DNA of 64,000 nucleotides from the NCBI GenBank assembly GCA_017889705.1, contig JAGGAB010000015.1:1-64000 (forward strand). Direction: 5' to 3'. This DNA comes from Bacillota bacterium. Lineage in GTDB: Bacteria > Bacillota > Negativicutes > Sporomusales > Sporomusaceae. Below, one piece after another: positions 8,671 to 17,339 of the stretch. How positions within the stretch are numbered: position 1 is the first letter of the stretch; the number at the start of each line of letters is the position of its first letter. Made by a program: the position numbers and the translations under genes. A model generated the notes under the pieces. The model saw nothing but the letters and a program-made list of their open reading frames with translations, had not been told where the DNA came from and did no database searches.

Positions 8671-8718
8671 AACCCGCTCTAGACTCCTGCTTGTAGAGAG
8701 GGAGTCTTAGAGCGGGTT
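8671..8718 (+). other. Long nested hairpin after the 140-aa gene
   Basis: AACCCGCTCTAGACTCC pairs with GGGAGTCTTAGAGCGGGTT to give a near-perfect stem of about 17 bp with a 12-nt loop. No T tract follows on either strand, so it is not a standard intrinsic terminator; it may protect the mRNA 3' end. Its right arm is the start of the AGAGCGGGTTAG repeat shared with 3658. Confidence 0.6.
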
Positions 8719-8823
8719 AGTCATCGGATAAAGTAGACAGTACTACGGCGATCGCGCAACCCCTACACAAAACTGACGATGAGTGAATTAGTAACAATCA
8801 ACTAAAATTCATATTGTAAAAAT

Positions 8824-8860
8824 AATTTCCCCGGCAGAATCAGTTCCTGCCGGGGAAATT
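8824..8860. terminator. Bidirectional terminator between convergent genes
   Basis: AATTTCCCCGGCAG and CTGCCGGGGAAATT form a perfect 14-bp stem with a 9-nt loop, 22 nt beyond the stop of the minus-strand dehydrogenase and also downstream of the plus-strand gene at 8238. Confidence 0.85.
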
Positions 8861-8882
8861 TATCTGATGTTCTAGCTTTATT

Positions 8883-9830
8883 TTACTGAAGTTTTAACAG
8901 CACTTTTAACCCACTATTATCAGCAAAGGCTTTCTCCCAGTCGTCCAGGTTGTAGATACCACCAATTAACGGCTCGACATCAACAAGCCCTCGTTCCATT
9001 AACCGCAGCGCCCCGTCTATTGGACCGCAGCGTGATCCGGTAAGACTAAGCTCGTTGACAACCCACTGCGCCCCAATTGCTCCATTTTGGCTACTAAAGG
9101 TACTTTTTAAGATTACTTTTCCGCGTGGTTTAACAATTTGTCCGGCATATTGCAAGCCTGTTTCGTTGCCGGTACACTCGACTACCAAATCAAACACCCG
9201 GGTGGTTTCTACCGGATTGTAGGGAACAATTCGCGCCTTTTCTTTTAGCAAAGACAGTTTTGCCGGATGTTTGCCGATGACTGTCAGGCGGCAGCCGGTA
9301 AGCGTCAATACCTGCGCAATAAGCTGCCCCAGCTTGCCATCGCCAAGTACGGCCACATTGTCACTGGGTTTTATGTGGCATTGTTCAACAATCTCCAGGG
9401 CTGCGGCAAGCGGTTCGGCAAACACGGCGATTTTATTGGGGATTTTTTCTGACACGATATGTAAATTTTTAATCGGTAAGGTAAGATAGCTGGCAAACGC
9501 TCCGTCCTTGCCGGTAATCCCCAAAACCTTGCGATTTACACAGTGATGTGGGTGACCGCCAGCACATAATTCACACTCTCCACAGCCGATATTAATATCA
9601 CCGACAACACGTTTACCAACATACTGTTTGTCTGCACAAGCCTCAACAACTCCAACAAATTCATGCCCGAGAATGCCGTGAAAGCCTTTATAACCCTGCA
9701 TTATTTCCAGGTCCGTATTACAAATACCGGCGTAAGTAACTCGGATCAGCGCCTCATCAGCCTGTGGTTTGGGCTGTGGGTACGCAGTAACATACCGCAA
9801 TCCCTTTTCATTAAAGACCAACCCTTGCAT
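8883..9830 (-). CDS. Zinc-dependent medium-chain alcohol dehydrogenase family protein
   Basis: A 315-residue MDR oxidoreductase. Catalytic zinc motifs are visible: GICNTDLE (Cys ligand), GHEFVGVVE (His/Glu) and FAEPLAAALE. The structural zinc lobe GCGECELCAGGHPHHC has the usual four cysteines. The nucleotide fold is VAVLGDGKLGQLIAQVL. It is slightly short for the family (about 340-350 aa). A GGGAGGTTACAAA ribosome site supports the start. Likely a sorbitol/threonine-dehydrogenase-like enzyme acting on a polyol or hydroxy acid; the substrate is unknown. It is divergently oriented to the carbonic anhydrase gene. Confidence 0.85.
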   Translation of the reverse strand: MQGLVFNEKGLRYVTAYPQPKPQADEALIRVTYAGICNTDLEIMQGYKGFHGILGHEFVGVVEACADKQYVGKRVVGDINIGCGECELCAGGHPHHCVNRKVLGITGKDGAFASYLTLPIKNLHIVSEKIPNKIAVFAEPLAAALEIVEQCHIKPSDNVAVLGDGKLGQLIAQVLTLTGCRLTVIGKHPAKLSLLKEKARIVPYNPVETTRVFDLVVECTGNETGLQYAGQIVKPRGKVILKSTFSSQNGAIGAQWVVNELSLTGSRCGPIDGALRLMERGLVDVEPLIGGIYNLDDWEKAFADNSGLKVLLKLQ

Positions 9831-9862
9831 TTTGTAACCTCCCCTGCATAATTTTATCTGAT

Positions 9863-9973
9863 AAGTAACCTGTTCTAATGACTGCAGTCCTTGGAAATCT
9901 TTCTTAAGACAGTGTTAGGTTACTTCTCTGCCACCAACTCTTTGTCCTGCTAAGCCTTGGCAGCAGCAGGACA
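9863..9973 (+). other. Base-paired region between the divergent dehydrogenase and carbonic anhydrase genes
   Basis: AAGTAACCT (9863-9871) can pair with AGGTTACTT (9917-9925), and TGTCCTGCT (9943-9951) with AGCAGGACA (9965-9973), both perfect 9-bp stems. The second lies about 105 nt before the carbonic anhydrase start. Neither ends in a T tract. It may be a leader structure; no known riboswitch was recognised. Confidence 0.4.
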
Positions 9974-10079
9974 CCGTTGCGCTTAATCGGGATTTTATAA
10001 CGCTAAATTGCGGAAGGAATCGACAGTTATATCCCCGAAGTATATTTGTTAGAATATGTTAGTTAAAGGAGTAGATTTA

Positions 10080-10736
10080 ATGAAAAAGCATTCCGTTTCT
10101 CCCCTGCTTGCTCTGTTGTTTGCCTTTGTTTTCATTACTCCGGTTCTAGCGTCCGCTACCACCGCGGCTGTTCCTGCCGATATTGCCCAAAAGCTGCTGA
10201 TTGAGGGCAACCAGCGTTTTGTCACTGATAAGTATACAATGCCGCAAATTGGGCAAGAGCGCCGGAGCAAATTAACAGAAGTCCAACATCCGTTTGCCGT
10301 AATTGTAAGCTGCTCTGACTCCCGGGTTCCGCCGGAAATCATCTTCAACCAGGGTCTCGGAGATCTTTTCGTTGTAAGGGTGGCCGGCAATGTTCTTGAC
10401 TCGCTTGAGCTGGGAAGTGTCGAATATGCGGTGGAACATCTCGGCACCAAATTAATTGTTGTCTTAGGCCACGAAAAATGCGGCGCTGTTAAAGCGACAG
10501 TTGACGGAGGTGACATCCCGCCTAATATTGCTGCCATTGCCGCTAAAATTCAACCTGCTGTTGACACCGCCCGTGCAGCAAATTCCTCCAATATATATGA
10601 AGCGTCGGCTGATGCCAACATAAGCAATATGGTTGCACACTTACATGCTGATCCACTTCTCGCTCATATAGATGGTGTTATAATTGTGGGAGCAAAATAT
10701 CATTTGGAATCAGGTCAAGTTGAGCTGATCAAATAG
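10080..10736 (+). CDS. Exported beta-class carbonic anhydrase
   Basis: Interconverts CO2 and bicarbonate. The 218-residue precursor begins with a signal peptide (KKHSVSPLLALLFAFVFITP, cut after VLASA), so it acts outside the cytoplasm, probably in the periplasm. Beta-class motifs are complete: SCSDSRVPPE (zinc Cys and the Asp-Arg dyad) and GHEKCGAVKA (zinc His and Cys). The ATG at 10080 follows AAAGGAG by 9 nt and is preferred over an ATG eight codons upstream, which would put charged residues before the signal peptide. Most beta enzymes are cytoplasmic, so the export signal is notable. Confidence 0.93.
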   Translation: MKKHSVSPLLALLFAFVFITPVLASATTAAVPADIAQKLLIEGNQRFVTDKYTMPQIGQERRSKLTEVQHPFAVIVSCSDSRVPPEIIFNQGLGDLFVVRVAGNVLDSLELGSVEYAVEHLGTKLIVVLGHEKCGAVKATVDGGDIPPNIAAIAAKIQPAVDTARAANSSNIYEASADANISNMVAHLHADPLLAHIDGVIIVGAKYHLESGQVELIK

Positions 10737-10748
10737 CAGCATATTTCA

Positions 10749-10780
10749 GTGCAGGGAGCAACTCTTTCCTGCACTTTTTC
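10749..10780 (+). terminator. Terminator of the carbonic anhydrase gene
   Basis: GTGCAGG (10749-10755) and CCTGCAC (10768-10774) form the stem, followed by TTTTTC. Confidence 0.85.
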
Positions 10781-11776
10781 TTATTCTGCCAATGCCAGTG
10801 CATTTAGTTTACTCAAAGTGGCCCGTTGTCCAAGCACAATCATAATGTCACCAGCTTGTATTACTTGCGTTCCCGGAGGATTGGTAATCAGTTTTTCATC
10901 GCGTTTAATAGCTACTACAATAGAATCAAACCGACCTTTAATATCATTTTCAATAAAGTTTTTTCCGACCAAGGGTGATGCTGCATGCACCTTAACCTCA
11001 GCTATGTCCAAATGCAATTCCTGATTATAAAACAAGTTTTCGACAAAATCCATAATAACAGGTTTAATCATGGCCGATACCATTTGTCGTCCGCCCATTA
11101 CCGATGGAAAAATGACTGTTGTGGCCCCCGCCCGGGACAGTTTTTCTTCTGCTTCCGGCCGGTCTGCTCTGGCAACAATTGTCATGTCCGGATTAAGACT
11201 TTTGCCGGTAAGCGTAACATATACATTATCGGCGTCATGGGATAAAGCGGTAATCAAGCCTTTCGCCCTTTTGACGCCGGCTTGCAATAACACTTCATCA
11301 AGAGTTGCGTCGCCATGAAGAGTTAATATCTTTTGTTCACACAATTCTTCATAAAGCTGCACGTCCTTTTCAATGACTACAAAATTCTGGTTTTCCTCCT
11401 GCAGGCGGCGAATCACATTTCCGCCTACTTTTCCAGCGCCGCATACAATAATATGATTATTTAACCCCGCAATACGTCTGTTCATTTTTTTCCTCCCAAA
11501 GAAGTCTTTCAACCGACCTTCTATCGACAGACTAATAACTAACATAAAAGTGTAATAGGCCAGACCCACGCCAACAATTATAAACAAACAGGTAAACAAC
11601 CTTCCAGCCGGTGTTTTCGGGACAATATCACCAAAGCCTACAGTAGCAATTGTAACAACTGTAAAATAAACGGCATCATAAAACGTCAGGTTTTCAAAAA
11701 ACATAAAACCCATAATACCCACTACTAAAATGGCTGCAAAAAAAACAAGCGTTATTTTCAAGCGATCTAACTGCAT
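10781..11776 (-). CDS. TrkA-domain potassium channel
   Basis: A 331-residue protein with an N-terminal two-helix pore (first helix about residues 8-27, pore loop, second helix about 65-85) and selectivity filter TVGFGD. Then come an RCK/TrkA-N Rossmann domain (IIVCGAGKVGGNVIRRL, residues about 109-225) and a TrkA-C domain at the C-terminus. The layout is that of MthK/YugO-like ligand-gated K+ channels, with nucleotides or ions controlling opening. It is monocistronic; a dispersed ~100-bp element lies in its leader. Confidence 0.92.
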   Translation of the reverse strand: MQLDRLKITLVFFAAILVVGIMGFMFFENLTFYDAVYFTVVTIATVGFGDIVPKTPAGRLFTCLFIIVGVGLAYYTFMLVISLSIEGRLKDFFGRKKMNRRIAGLNNHIIVCGAGKVGGNVIRRLQEENQNFVVIEKDVQLYEELCEQKILTLHGDATLDEVLLQAGVKRAKGLITALSHDADNVYVTLTGKSLNPDMTIVARADRPEAEEKLSRAGATTVIFPSVMGGRQMVSAMIKPVIMDFVENLFYNQELHLDIAEVKVHAASPLVGKNFIENDIKGRFDSIVVAIKRDEKLITNPPGTQVIQAGDIMIVLGQRATLSKLNALALAE

Positions 11777-11827
11777 CTATTTCACCACTTCCTCCCATGT
11801 CTACATGCTTAGTTTTACAATAATGCT

Positions 11828-11928
11828 AAAGAAAACACGGCTTGCGCCGAGCTTTTAGCGAAAGCGCACGCCGATGTTGCCCTTATCCTGCTTTTAAGAA
11901 AGTCATTCTTTCTGTTGGGGTAAAAAAC
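11828..11928 (-). repeat. Dispersed ~100-bp intergenic element, copy 2
   Basis: Matches copy 1 (1676-1776) over its whole length with scattered changes. On the minus strand it has AGAAAG-AATGA-CTTTCT, the constant AAAAGCAGGATAAGGGCAAC, then CGGCGTGCGC pairing with GCGCAAGCCG, ending TGTTTTCTT. It lies between the terminator of the DUF362 gene and the K+ channel start. Confidence 0.7.
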
Positions 11929-11950
11929 CCTTCCGATATATGTCGAAAGG
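11922..11950 (-). terminator. Terminator of the DUF362 gene
   Basis: On the minus strand CCTTTCGA ... TCGGAAGG (one mismatch) is followed by GTTTTTT. It sits just after the stop of the gene at 11972. Confidence 0.75.
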
Positions 11951-11971
11951 ATTTCATCTAATGACTAACCC

Positions 11972-13117
11972 TTATTTAAATACCACCCGATGAAGCCAAT
12001 GTTTCTTGATATCAATGGCTTTCTTGGGACATAACTCATGACAGCAAAAACAGCTGATGCATTTATCCAGGTCAGCCACCGGCTTGCCTGAGTTCATTGT
12101 GATAATCCCGGCCGGGCAGGCCCGCTGACAGTCACCGCAGGAAACGCACAATTCATAATTAAACAAGGGCCTCGCCCGCAAAGTATTTTCCACAAAGTCG
12201 GCTATGAAGCCTGGCAAAACTCCGGCCAATAGGTTTTCGTGCAGTGAGCCTGGTAATTTAAACGGCAATATATGTATATCTGTCAATTGCAGACCTTGCA
12301 CCTGCAAGTCCCTCACTTCACCGCTAAACAGCCCTCTATCCGCGGCAGCTTTGATTGTGGGAATGGTATGTGGTTTGATTCCGATAATCTCGGCCACGGC
12401 TGTATCCAGCGCGTACGGATTCTCAGCCGCCAATATCAGACCTGCCTGCCTTTTTTGCCCGGCCGAAGGCCCGTCGCCCTCCATCCCCTCAATACCGTCA
12501 ATTACCGAAAAAACCGGTTTACAATATTCACAGATATCAATGAGGTGTTGGGCAAAATTTTCCGCGCTTTTCATTTTAAAATGATATTCTGCTTTGATAA
12601 GTCCGGGAATGACGCCAAACAAATTTTTGACTGCCCCGGTATATACCATCATGCCATGTGTTTTGAGTTTGGCCACCGACACAATAAAATCAACATCCTG
12701 AGCCACTTTAATAATTTGCATATTCTTAAGGCGCTGCGCCTTGTCATTAATGACAGCGACTGCTGCAGTATCATAGTTTAGTTCGCAGCCGGTCCGCTCT
12801 GCCACTTCCAGCATTCCTGAAGTTTTATAAATACTCTTTAGCCGGCCAACCGTAAACGGGCCGCCCGGACTATCGCCGATAATAACCTGACAGCCTGCCG
12901 CCTGAAGATAGCGAACAACGGCCTCAACCACCGCAGGATGAGTAGTAACGGCATCTTCAGGAGCATTGCGTTTTAACAGATTTATCTTAACAAGCACCTT
13001 TGAACCGCTTTTCATTCTGGTTCTCAGCTCAGAGAAGCAGTGTAAGCATGCATACACCGCTTTTTCTACCTCTTCATAATGATACGTTTCGCAGGCTGCT
13101 ATACTAACGGTTTCCAT
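11972..13117 (-). CDS. DUF362 protein with C-terminal 2[4Fe-4S] ferredoxin domain
   Basis: A 381-residue protein. The N-terminal DUF362 domain (residues about 40-290) carries KVLVKINLLKRN, GDSPGG, VAKLKTHGMMVYTGAVKNLF and IDGIEGMEGDGP, all typical of the family. The C-terminus has two ferredoxin motifs, CVSCGDCQRACP and CISCFCCHELCP, each able to bind a [4Fe-4S] cluster. Such proteins are common in anaerobes; the biochemical role is not established. The gene appears to be transcribed alone. Confidence 0.9.
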   Translation of the reverse strand: METVSIAACETYHYEEVEKAVYACLHCFSELRTRMKSGSKVLVKINLLKRNAPEDAVTTHPAVVEAVVRYLQAAGCQVIIGDSPGGPFTVGRLKSIYKTSGMLEVAERTGCELNYDTAAVAVINDKAQRLKNMQIIKVAQDVDFIVSVAKLKTHGMMVYTGAVKNLFGVIPGLIKAEYHFKMKSAENFAQHLIDICEYCKPVFSVIDGIEGMEGDGPSAGQKRQAGLILAAENPYALDTAVAEIIGIKPHTIPTIKAAADRGLFSGEVRDLQVQGLQLTDIHILPFKLPGSLHENLLAGVLPGFIADFVENTLRARPLFNYELCVSCGDCQRACPAGIITMNSGKPVADLDKCISCFCCHELCPKKAIDIKKHWLHRVVFK

Positions 13118-13159
13118 GTTTCCACCCCTGTTAGAGAATATTTTATCCTTTCCCTATTC

Positions 13160-14032
13160 TCACTTAAAATCACACTGTTTTTTACTTTTTTCCGGTATAC
13201 TGAGCAATATGATTCCAACAATAAACGTAACTGTCCCCAATATTACATATTCATCAATCGGCTCATTAAAGAAAATCCAGGACCACAACAGGGAAAATAT
13301 CACACTAAGGTTAGTCATAATGGTAATAGTTAAGAGCGGCAGCTTTCCCAGCACTTTTGACGTAAGATAAAAGCTCATACCGGTGATAAGCCCTAACGCT
13401 ATCAGAGAAAATAAAGCAATCCAACTGAACTCGCCGGTAGTGTGAAAAGTATAGGGCAAAGGAATCCCTGTAATAATTGTACATAACAAGAATGTCGAGA
13501 AATTCATATTAGCCGAATCCATGCGACCAAGCAGTTTTTTCTGACTGACAATGTGAATACCTGCCCCAATTGCTGCAATGGCAAATAGGATTGTTGTTAT
13601 ATTAGACGTTATCATTGTCAAGAATGAGCCTTTCCCACTAACAAGAACTACTCCGGCAAGACAGAGTAAAATAGAAATGATTTTGCGCAAATTGATTTTT
13701 TCGCCAAAATAGAATACAGACACAAGGGCAAGAAATGCTGTTTGTATCGGCATATTAATAATAATACCGTAAGAAAAGCCAATTGATACGGCAATGTTTT
13801 CAAAAATATAGTTAACGCATTTGCCTATCGCGCCAATCCAAACCCATTTATTTCTCCAATCAAAATCAAACTTTTGTTTATTTAGTTTGATTAAGGCGCC
13901 CAGAAAAATTACGCCAAATAAAAACCGACAAACCGTAATCATACTGCTGTCTACCATCATGGACGCGTACTTTACCAAAACCCCGACAAAACTCCACATC
14001 ATAACGGCAGTTATGAGCATAACATATGCCAT
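13160..14032 (-). CDS. EamA/DMT-family transporter
   Basis: A 290-residue membrane protein with about ten hydrophobic helices arranged as two EamA repeats (residues about 3-135 and 150-285). The pattern RFLFGVIFLGALI and WSWIFFNEPIDEYVILGTVT near the end of the second repeat is usual for drug/metabolite transporters. Substrate unknown. Confidence 0.87.
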   Translation of the reverse strand: MAYVMLITAVMMWSFVGVLVKYASMMVDSSMITVCRFLFGVIFLGALIKLNKQKFDFDWRNKWVWIGAIGKCVNYIFENIAVSIGFSYGIIINMPIQTAFLALVSVFYFGEKINLRKIISILLCLAGVVLVSGKGSFLTMITSNITTILFAIAAIGAGIHIVSQKKLLGRMDSANMNFSTFLLCTIITGIPLPYTFHTTGEFSWIALFSLIALGLITGMSFYLTSKVLGKLPLLTITIMTNLSVIFSLLWSWIFFNEPIDEYVILGTVTFIVGIILLSIPEKSKKQCDFK

Positions 14033-14180
14033 ATATAAACCACATCCTGTATTAATATGACCACCGTGATTTTTTCCAAACTAACTGTTAGAAATTTTTA
14101 GTCTATATCTTTATATTCTACCCTTATGTCAAGCAAGTCGCAATCAATCCAAATAATTCACCCTTGTAATTACCGCCTAA

Positions 14181-14218
14181 AAGAAAACGACCGCAGTCAC
14201 TTCAAGGTAACGCGGTCG
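14181..14218 (-). terminator. Terminator of the bacterioferritin gene
   Basis: Minus-strand CGACCGC (14218-14212) pairs with GCGGTCG (14194-14188), followed by TTTTCTTTT. Confidence 0.85.
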
Positions 14219-14249
14219 CAGTGTTGCTTTTACAATTAAGTTTAAATTA

Positions 14250-14717
14250 TCAGCCCACTTGGGTGGTAAGAAAGATGGGCAGCGTCATGTGCGAAACTTG
14301 ATCCTGCAGCTCCTCAATCTTATCAATGTGGTCGTCTTCGTCTTTTAGGATGTCTTCCAGGAGTTCACGAGTAGCAAAATCATTTACTTCTCCGGCTAGT
14401 TTAATTGCTGCATTATAGGCTGCGATAGCACCTTCTTCGGCAATATGGTCATTCTCGAGTTGTTTGATTACGTCACTGCCGATATGGATGGGATTTAAAT
14501 TAGAAACAACCGGAATGCCTTCGAGGAAAAGTATCCTGGCAATTAGTTTCTCAGCATGCTTCATTTCGTCGATAGCTCGTTTTTCAAAACGCGCATGCAG
14601 CTTTTCATACCCCCAGTTAGCACACATTTCGGAATGAACAATGTACTGGTTAATTGCACTTAATTCATCCGCCAGCAGTGAATTTAACGTTTCAATTAAT
14701 TGAGAATTCCCTTTCAT
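14250..14717 (-). CDS. bfr: Bacterioferritin
   Basis: Iron-storage four-helix-bundle protein, 155 aa. The start at 14717 (MKGNSQLIETLNSLLADELS) is chosen because AAAGGAGG lies 10 nt upstream and the family begins there. Ferroxidase residues are visible (DELSAINQYIVH, DEMKHAEKLIARILFLEG, ENDHIAEEGAIAAYNAAI, DEDDHIDKIEELQ). The Met in EMKHAE is at the position of the heme-ligating methionine of classical bacterioferritin. Likely protects against iron and oxygen stress. Confidence 0.92.
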   Translation of the reverse strand: MKGNSQLIETLNSLLADELSAINQYIVHSEMCANWGYEKLHARFEKRAIDEMKHAEKLIARILFLEGIPVVSNLNPIHIGSDVIKQLENDHIAEEGAIAAYNAAIKLAGEVNDFATRELLEDILKDEDDHIDKIEELQDQVSHMTLPIFLTTQVG

Positions 14718-14916
14718 TAGCCATAAGCCTCCTTTAATAATAAAATATATTATTTGTTTCAATTTTTACCAATTGAATTCCTGCTATTGTGGTTCAGTTT
14801 TTTTATAATAATGTTTATTCACTGGAATTATTTTTTTGTAATTTGCTCGGATTTGCGCTATTATAATAAAAGTCATATCCCTAATCACATATTTAACCAA
14901 ATGAGGTGTTATTGTA

Positions 14917-15435
14917 ATGAAAAAACTTCTGCTTATTTTTCTCCTGACATTTGCAGTCATGAGTTCAACCATCGCTCCGGCTGCTGCTGCCGACGGCAAT
15001 GCAAGTGCGGCTGTCGCTCTCTATATTGACACTTCCGGTCACTATGTTCCCGGAGTAGATATCCTAAATAAAGCGCTCAACGAGGTTATCCGGTTTAAAA
15101 TAAATGCCCTATTTTTGGGCAGTGAAGTCCAGTCCGGCAATGAAGTGTTACGTGACCTTAAACGTTGCAATATTAACAGCGCTGCCGATGCTACCCCGGA
15201 AGGGCTGGCACAGTACGGAAAAGACCGCCATGTAAATTATATTATTTTGCTGTCGGCCCGTCCGCTGGATGTAGCACTTGATTTAAAGGCTTTTTCTACA
15301 ACTGACAGCGCCTATGTTGTCGATAAAACAGTTACCCGTCCGGACGGAACCGAGGCGGCGTCTGTTCTTGATACACTGTCCGACATGGTTGGCAATGAAG
15401 TTGCTCAGGTGCTTCAGACCATCCAGGGTTCTTAA
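14917..15435 (+). CDS. Exported protein of unknown function
   Basis: A 172-residue precursor with a clear signal peptide (MKKLLLIFLLTFAVMSSTIA, cut after PAAAA). The mature protein reads VALYIDTSGHYVPGVDILNK, then alternating strands and helices (VNYIILLSARPLD), and ends in a helix. It has the feel of a small periplasmic or surface protein of the kind common in Negativicutes, but I recognise no named family. GAGGTG precedes the ATG. Confidence 0.75.
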   Translation: MKKLLLIFLLTFAVMSSTIAPAAAADGNASAAVALYIDTSGHYVPGVDILNKALNEVIRFKINALFLGSEVQSGNEVLRDLKRCNINSAADATPEGLAQYGKDRHVNYIILLSARPLDVALDLKAFSTTDSAYVVDKTVTRPDGTEAASVLDTLSDMVGNEVAQVLQTIQGS

Positions 15436-15455
15436 AAGATTCAGCTCCAAACTTA

Positions 15456-15491
15456 TAAAAATGGTCGCTGGCTAAACCAGCGACCATTTTT
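15456..15491. terminator. Bidirectional terminator
   Basis: AAAAATGGTCGCTGG and CCAGCGACCATTTTT form a perfect 15-bp stem with a 5-6-nt loop between two convergent genes. Confidence 0.9.
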
Positions 15492-15508
15492 ATATCTTCT
15501 TTACTATA

Positions 15509-16099
15509 TTAGCTAAGGTCATTGTCTTTATAATACCGGGTTCCCTGTCCGGTGAGTTCAAGAGCAAGCCCTTTGTCAGTTAACTGATACATCCAGGCAC
15601 CAGGCCAAATAGAAACCGCTCCCTGAAAAGCACCGCCATTTACACCATCGGTTGCTGCAATTGTGGCTTGGCCGCCAAAACTCCAGCCCCGGTCAATAAA
15701 ACGTTCGAAGTCTTTTTGCTTCTCAAAGACAAAAACCTCACTATAATCTTTTATTCCCAAACCCAGCCCAAGTCCGACTTCGCTTTTTTTCATGAATACT
15801 TCCTGACCGCTGTTATTATTAATAGCTACCCCTTTGCCATGCCCGCTTCCCAGCACCAGGATCTTAATTCCGTGATTGCTGAAGACGGCATAGCCTGCAG
15901 CATTTTCGACAGCCGAGCGGGCTGCAGGATGTACCTGGTATAACCTGTCCAAGGTTTCATCAGCCATGTTGCGGACAGATTGCCGCTTTTGTTCTGTGCT
16001 GGCCGCACTAACAATAGAAGTGACACAAGTGGCAAACAGTACAAGCAAAATACAGACTCTTGCAATAGTTGTGTTACGCATATATATCCCCATCTTCAC
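15509..16099 (-). CDS. SYLF/YSC84-domain lipid-binding protein, exported
   Basis: A 196-residue product with an N-terminal signal sequence (MRNTTIARVCILLVLFATC) and the SYLF (Ysc84) domain from about residue 60: AAGYAVFSNHGIKILVLGSG, EVGLGLGLGIKDYSEVFVFE and the end KGLALELTGQGTRYYKD. Eukaryotic SYLF domains bind phosphoinositides; bacterial ones are poorly characterised periplasmic proteins. Translation may start at the GTG at 16099 or at the ATG at 16081; the second gives a cleaner signal peptide. Confidence 0.85.
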   Translation of the reverse strand: MKMGIYMRNTTIARVCILLVLFATCVTSIVSAASTEQKRQSVRNMADETLDRLYQVHPAARSAVENAAGYAVFSNHGIKILVLGSGHGKGVAINNNSGQEVFMKKSEVGLGLGLGIKDYSEVFVFEKQKDFERFIDRGWSFGGQATIAATDGVNGGAFQGAVSIWPGAWMYQLTDKGLALELTGQGTRYYKDNDLS

Positions 16100-16125
16100 A
16101 TCTGAATATCTCCCTTCTTGCTTTA

Positions 16126-17232
16126 CTATTTTGTCAGTTTCCCAATAACATAATCAAAACCAAATTTATGGTACTCATCCCAGAAAACATCGCGGTTTTC
16201 CGGCAATTCCGCCGGTTCGCGCAGCCGTCTTTGCTCAGCCAGCGCTTCTTCCATTGGACGGTTTTCTGTGACCAGCTCCTGCCGGCATTGCTCGAAAAGC
16301 TCCGCTCCTTTGGCCGAGTTAACCAGAATCACCGAAACCCCCAGCGGATCATACCAGTCTGGACTATATTTTTCGATACCCCAATAATCGGCAATGGTCA
16401 AATCAGACGCACGATGAATATCAGTGAAACGGCATTTCGAACAAGACGGACGGGTGATGGCTCCCACCGCAAAAAACAACTGGTAAAAGCGATCATCTTC
16501 CTGTTCTAGGCCATTGTCGGTGCCATAGAGAAATCCTTTATTACTGTTTTCGCGGCTCCAGACGTACTTCTTGGAACGAAATTGCACCCTGACAAGCTTG
16601 CCACCGGTTTCCCGTTCAAGCAGCCGCTTATACTCTTCCCAAATCAGCGGGCTGGGAATACTGTGGCAGATCAGGTCGCAAATATACAGGCTGTCAGTTA
16701 GCGACGAGTTACCGATATAGCCACGTAGCCCTGCGGCCTGGCAAGGGGTTCCGGTAAATAGCACGGTAAAACCAGCTTGTAAATCGGCTTTAATTTGTGC
16801 GTAGGTATCTCCCATGTCACTTTGCACATATTTAGAAATCCGCAGCCGGTCACGTTGTTCTCGCTTCAACGCCCGCCGATGGCGAACCCGTAAAGTCTCA
16901 TCATACTCAGCACCATACACAACACCATTTTCTCGTAGCACCGCTTCACTAATTGCAGTAAAGGCGCCGCCTGAGGTGGACTCACGTAAAACCGATGGAG
17001 ATTTATGGCGTGCTACATAAAAATCAGGAGTTCCGGTCTCTTTGTAGCTGCCGTCAACTATCAACGGACAGACCGCTGTGCAAGCGCCGCAATCAACACA
17101 ATACTCTTCTTCAATTTCCGGATATAAGAAGCCTTCTTCATCAGGTTTCATGGCAATCGCTTGCTGAGGGCAAATGCTGTAGCAGGCACTGCAGCCGCTG
17201 CAGTCCTCTTTTTTATGATATACAGCTTTCAT
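16126..17232 (-). CDS. Coenzyme F420 hydrogenase/dehydrogenase beta-subunit family protein with ferredoxin domain
   Basis: A 368-residue protein starting with a two-cluster ferredoxin domain (CSGCSACYSICP and CVDCGACTAVCP, residues about 13-60), followed by FrhB-type N- and C-terminal domains: RESTSGGAFTAISEAVLRE, VLFTGTPCQAAGLRGYIG, ICDLICHSIPSP, and CSKCRFTDIHRASDLTIADY with further Cys ligands. Proteins of this build occur in anaerobic redox systems and in polysaccharide pyruvyl-transfer clusters. No partner gene is next to it, so the redox partner is unknown. Confidence 0.87.
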   Translation of the reverse strand: MKAVYHKKEDCSGCSACYSICPQQAIAMKPDEEGFLYPEIEEEYCVDCGACTAVCPLIVDGSYKETGTPDFYVARHKSPSVLRESTSGGAFTAISEAVLRENGVVYGAEYDETLRVRHRRALKREQRDRLRISKYVQSDMGDTYAQIKADLQAGFTVLFTGTPCQAAGLRGYIGNSSLTDSLYICDLICHSIPSPLIWEEYKRLLERETGGKLVRVQFRSKKYVWSRENSNKGFLYGTDNGLEQEDDRFYQLFFAVGAITRPSCSKCRFTDIHRASDLTIADYWGIEKYSPDWYDPLGVSVILVNSAKGAELFEQCRQELVTENRPMEEALAEQRRLREPAELPENRDVFWDEYHKFGFDYVIGKLTK

Positions 17233-17339
17233 TTGGCACCACCTTAATCCTTATTGCAACTAATAAGGTCATTATGGACCAGCCTTAGCTTACAGTTGTC
17301 TACTTCTTAAATCCCAGTATATCACTTTTTCCCATAACC

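Noticed and set aside
8671..8718. Intrinsic terminator of the 140-aa gene
   Set aside because: The stem is strong but no T tract follows on either strand; the hairpin at 8824 is a better terminator.
10049..10537. A 162-codon minus-strand frame opposite carbonic anhydrase
   Set aside because: Shadow of a gene with complete catalytic motifs and signal peptide.
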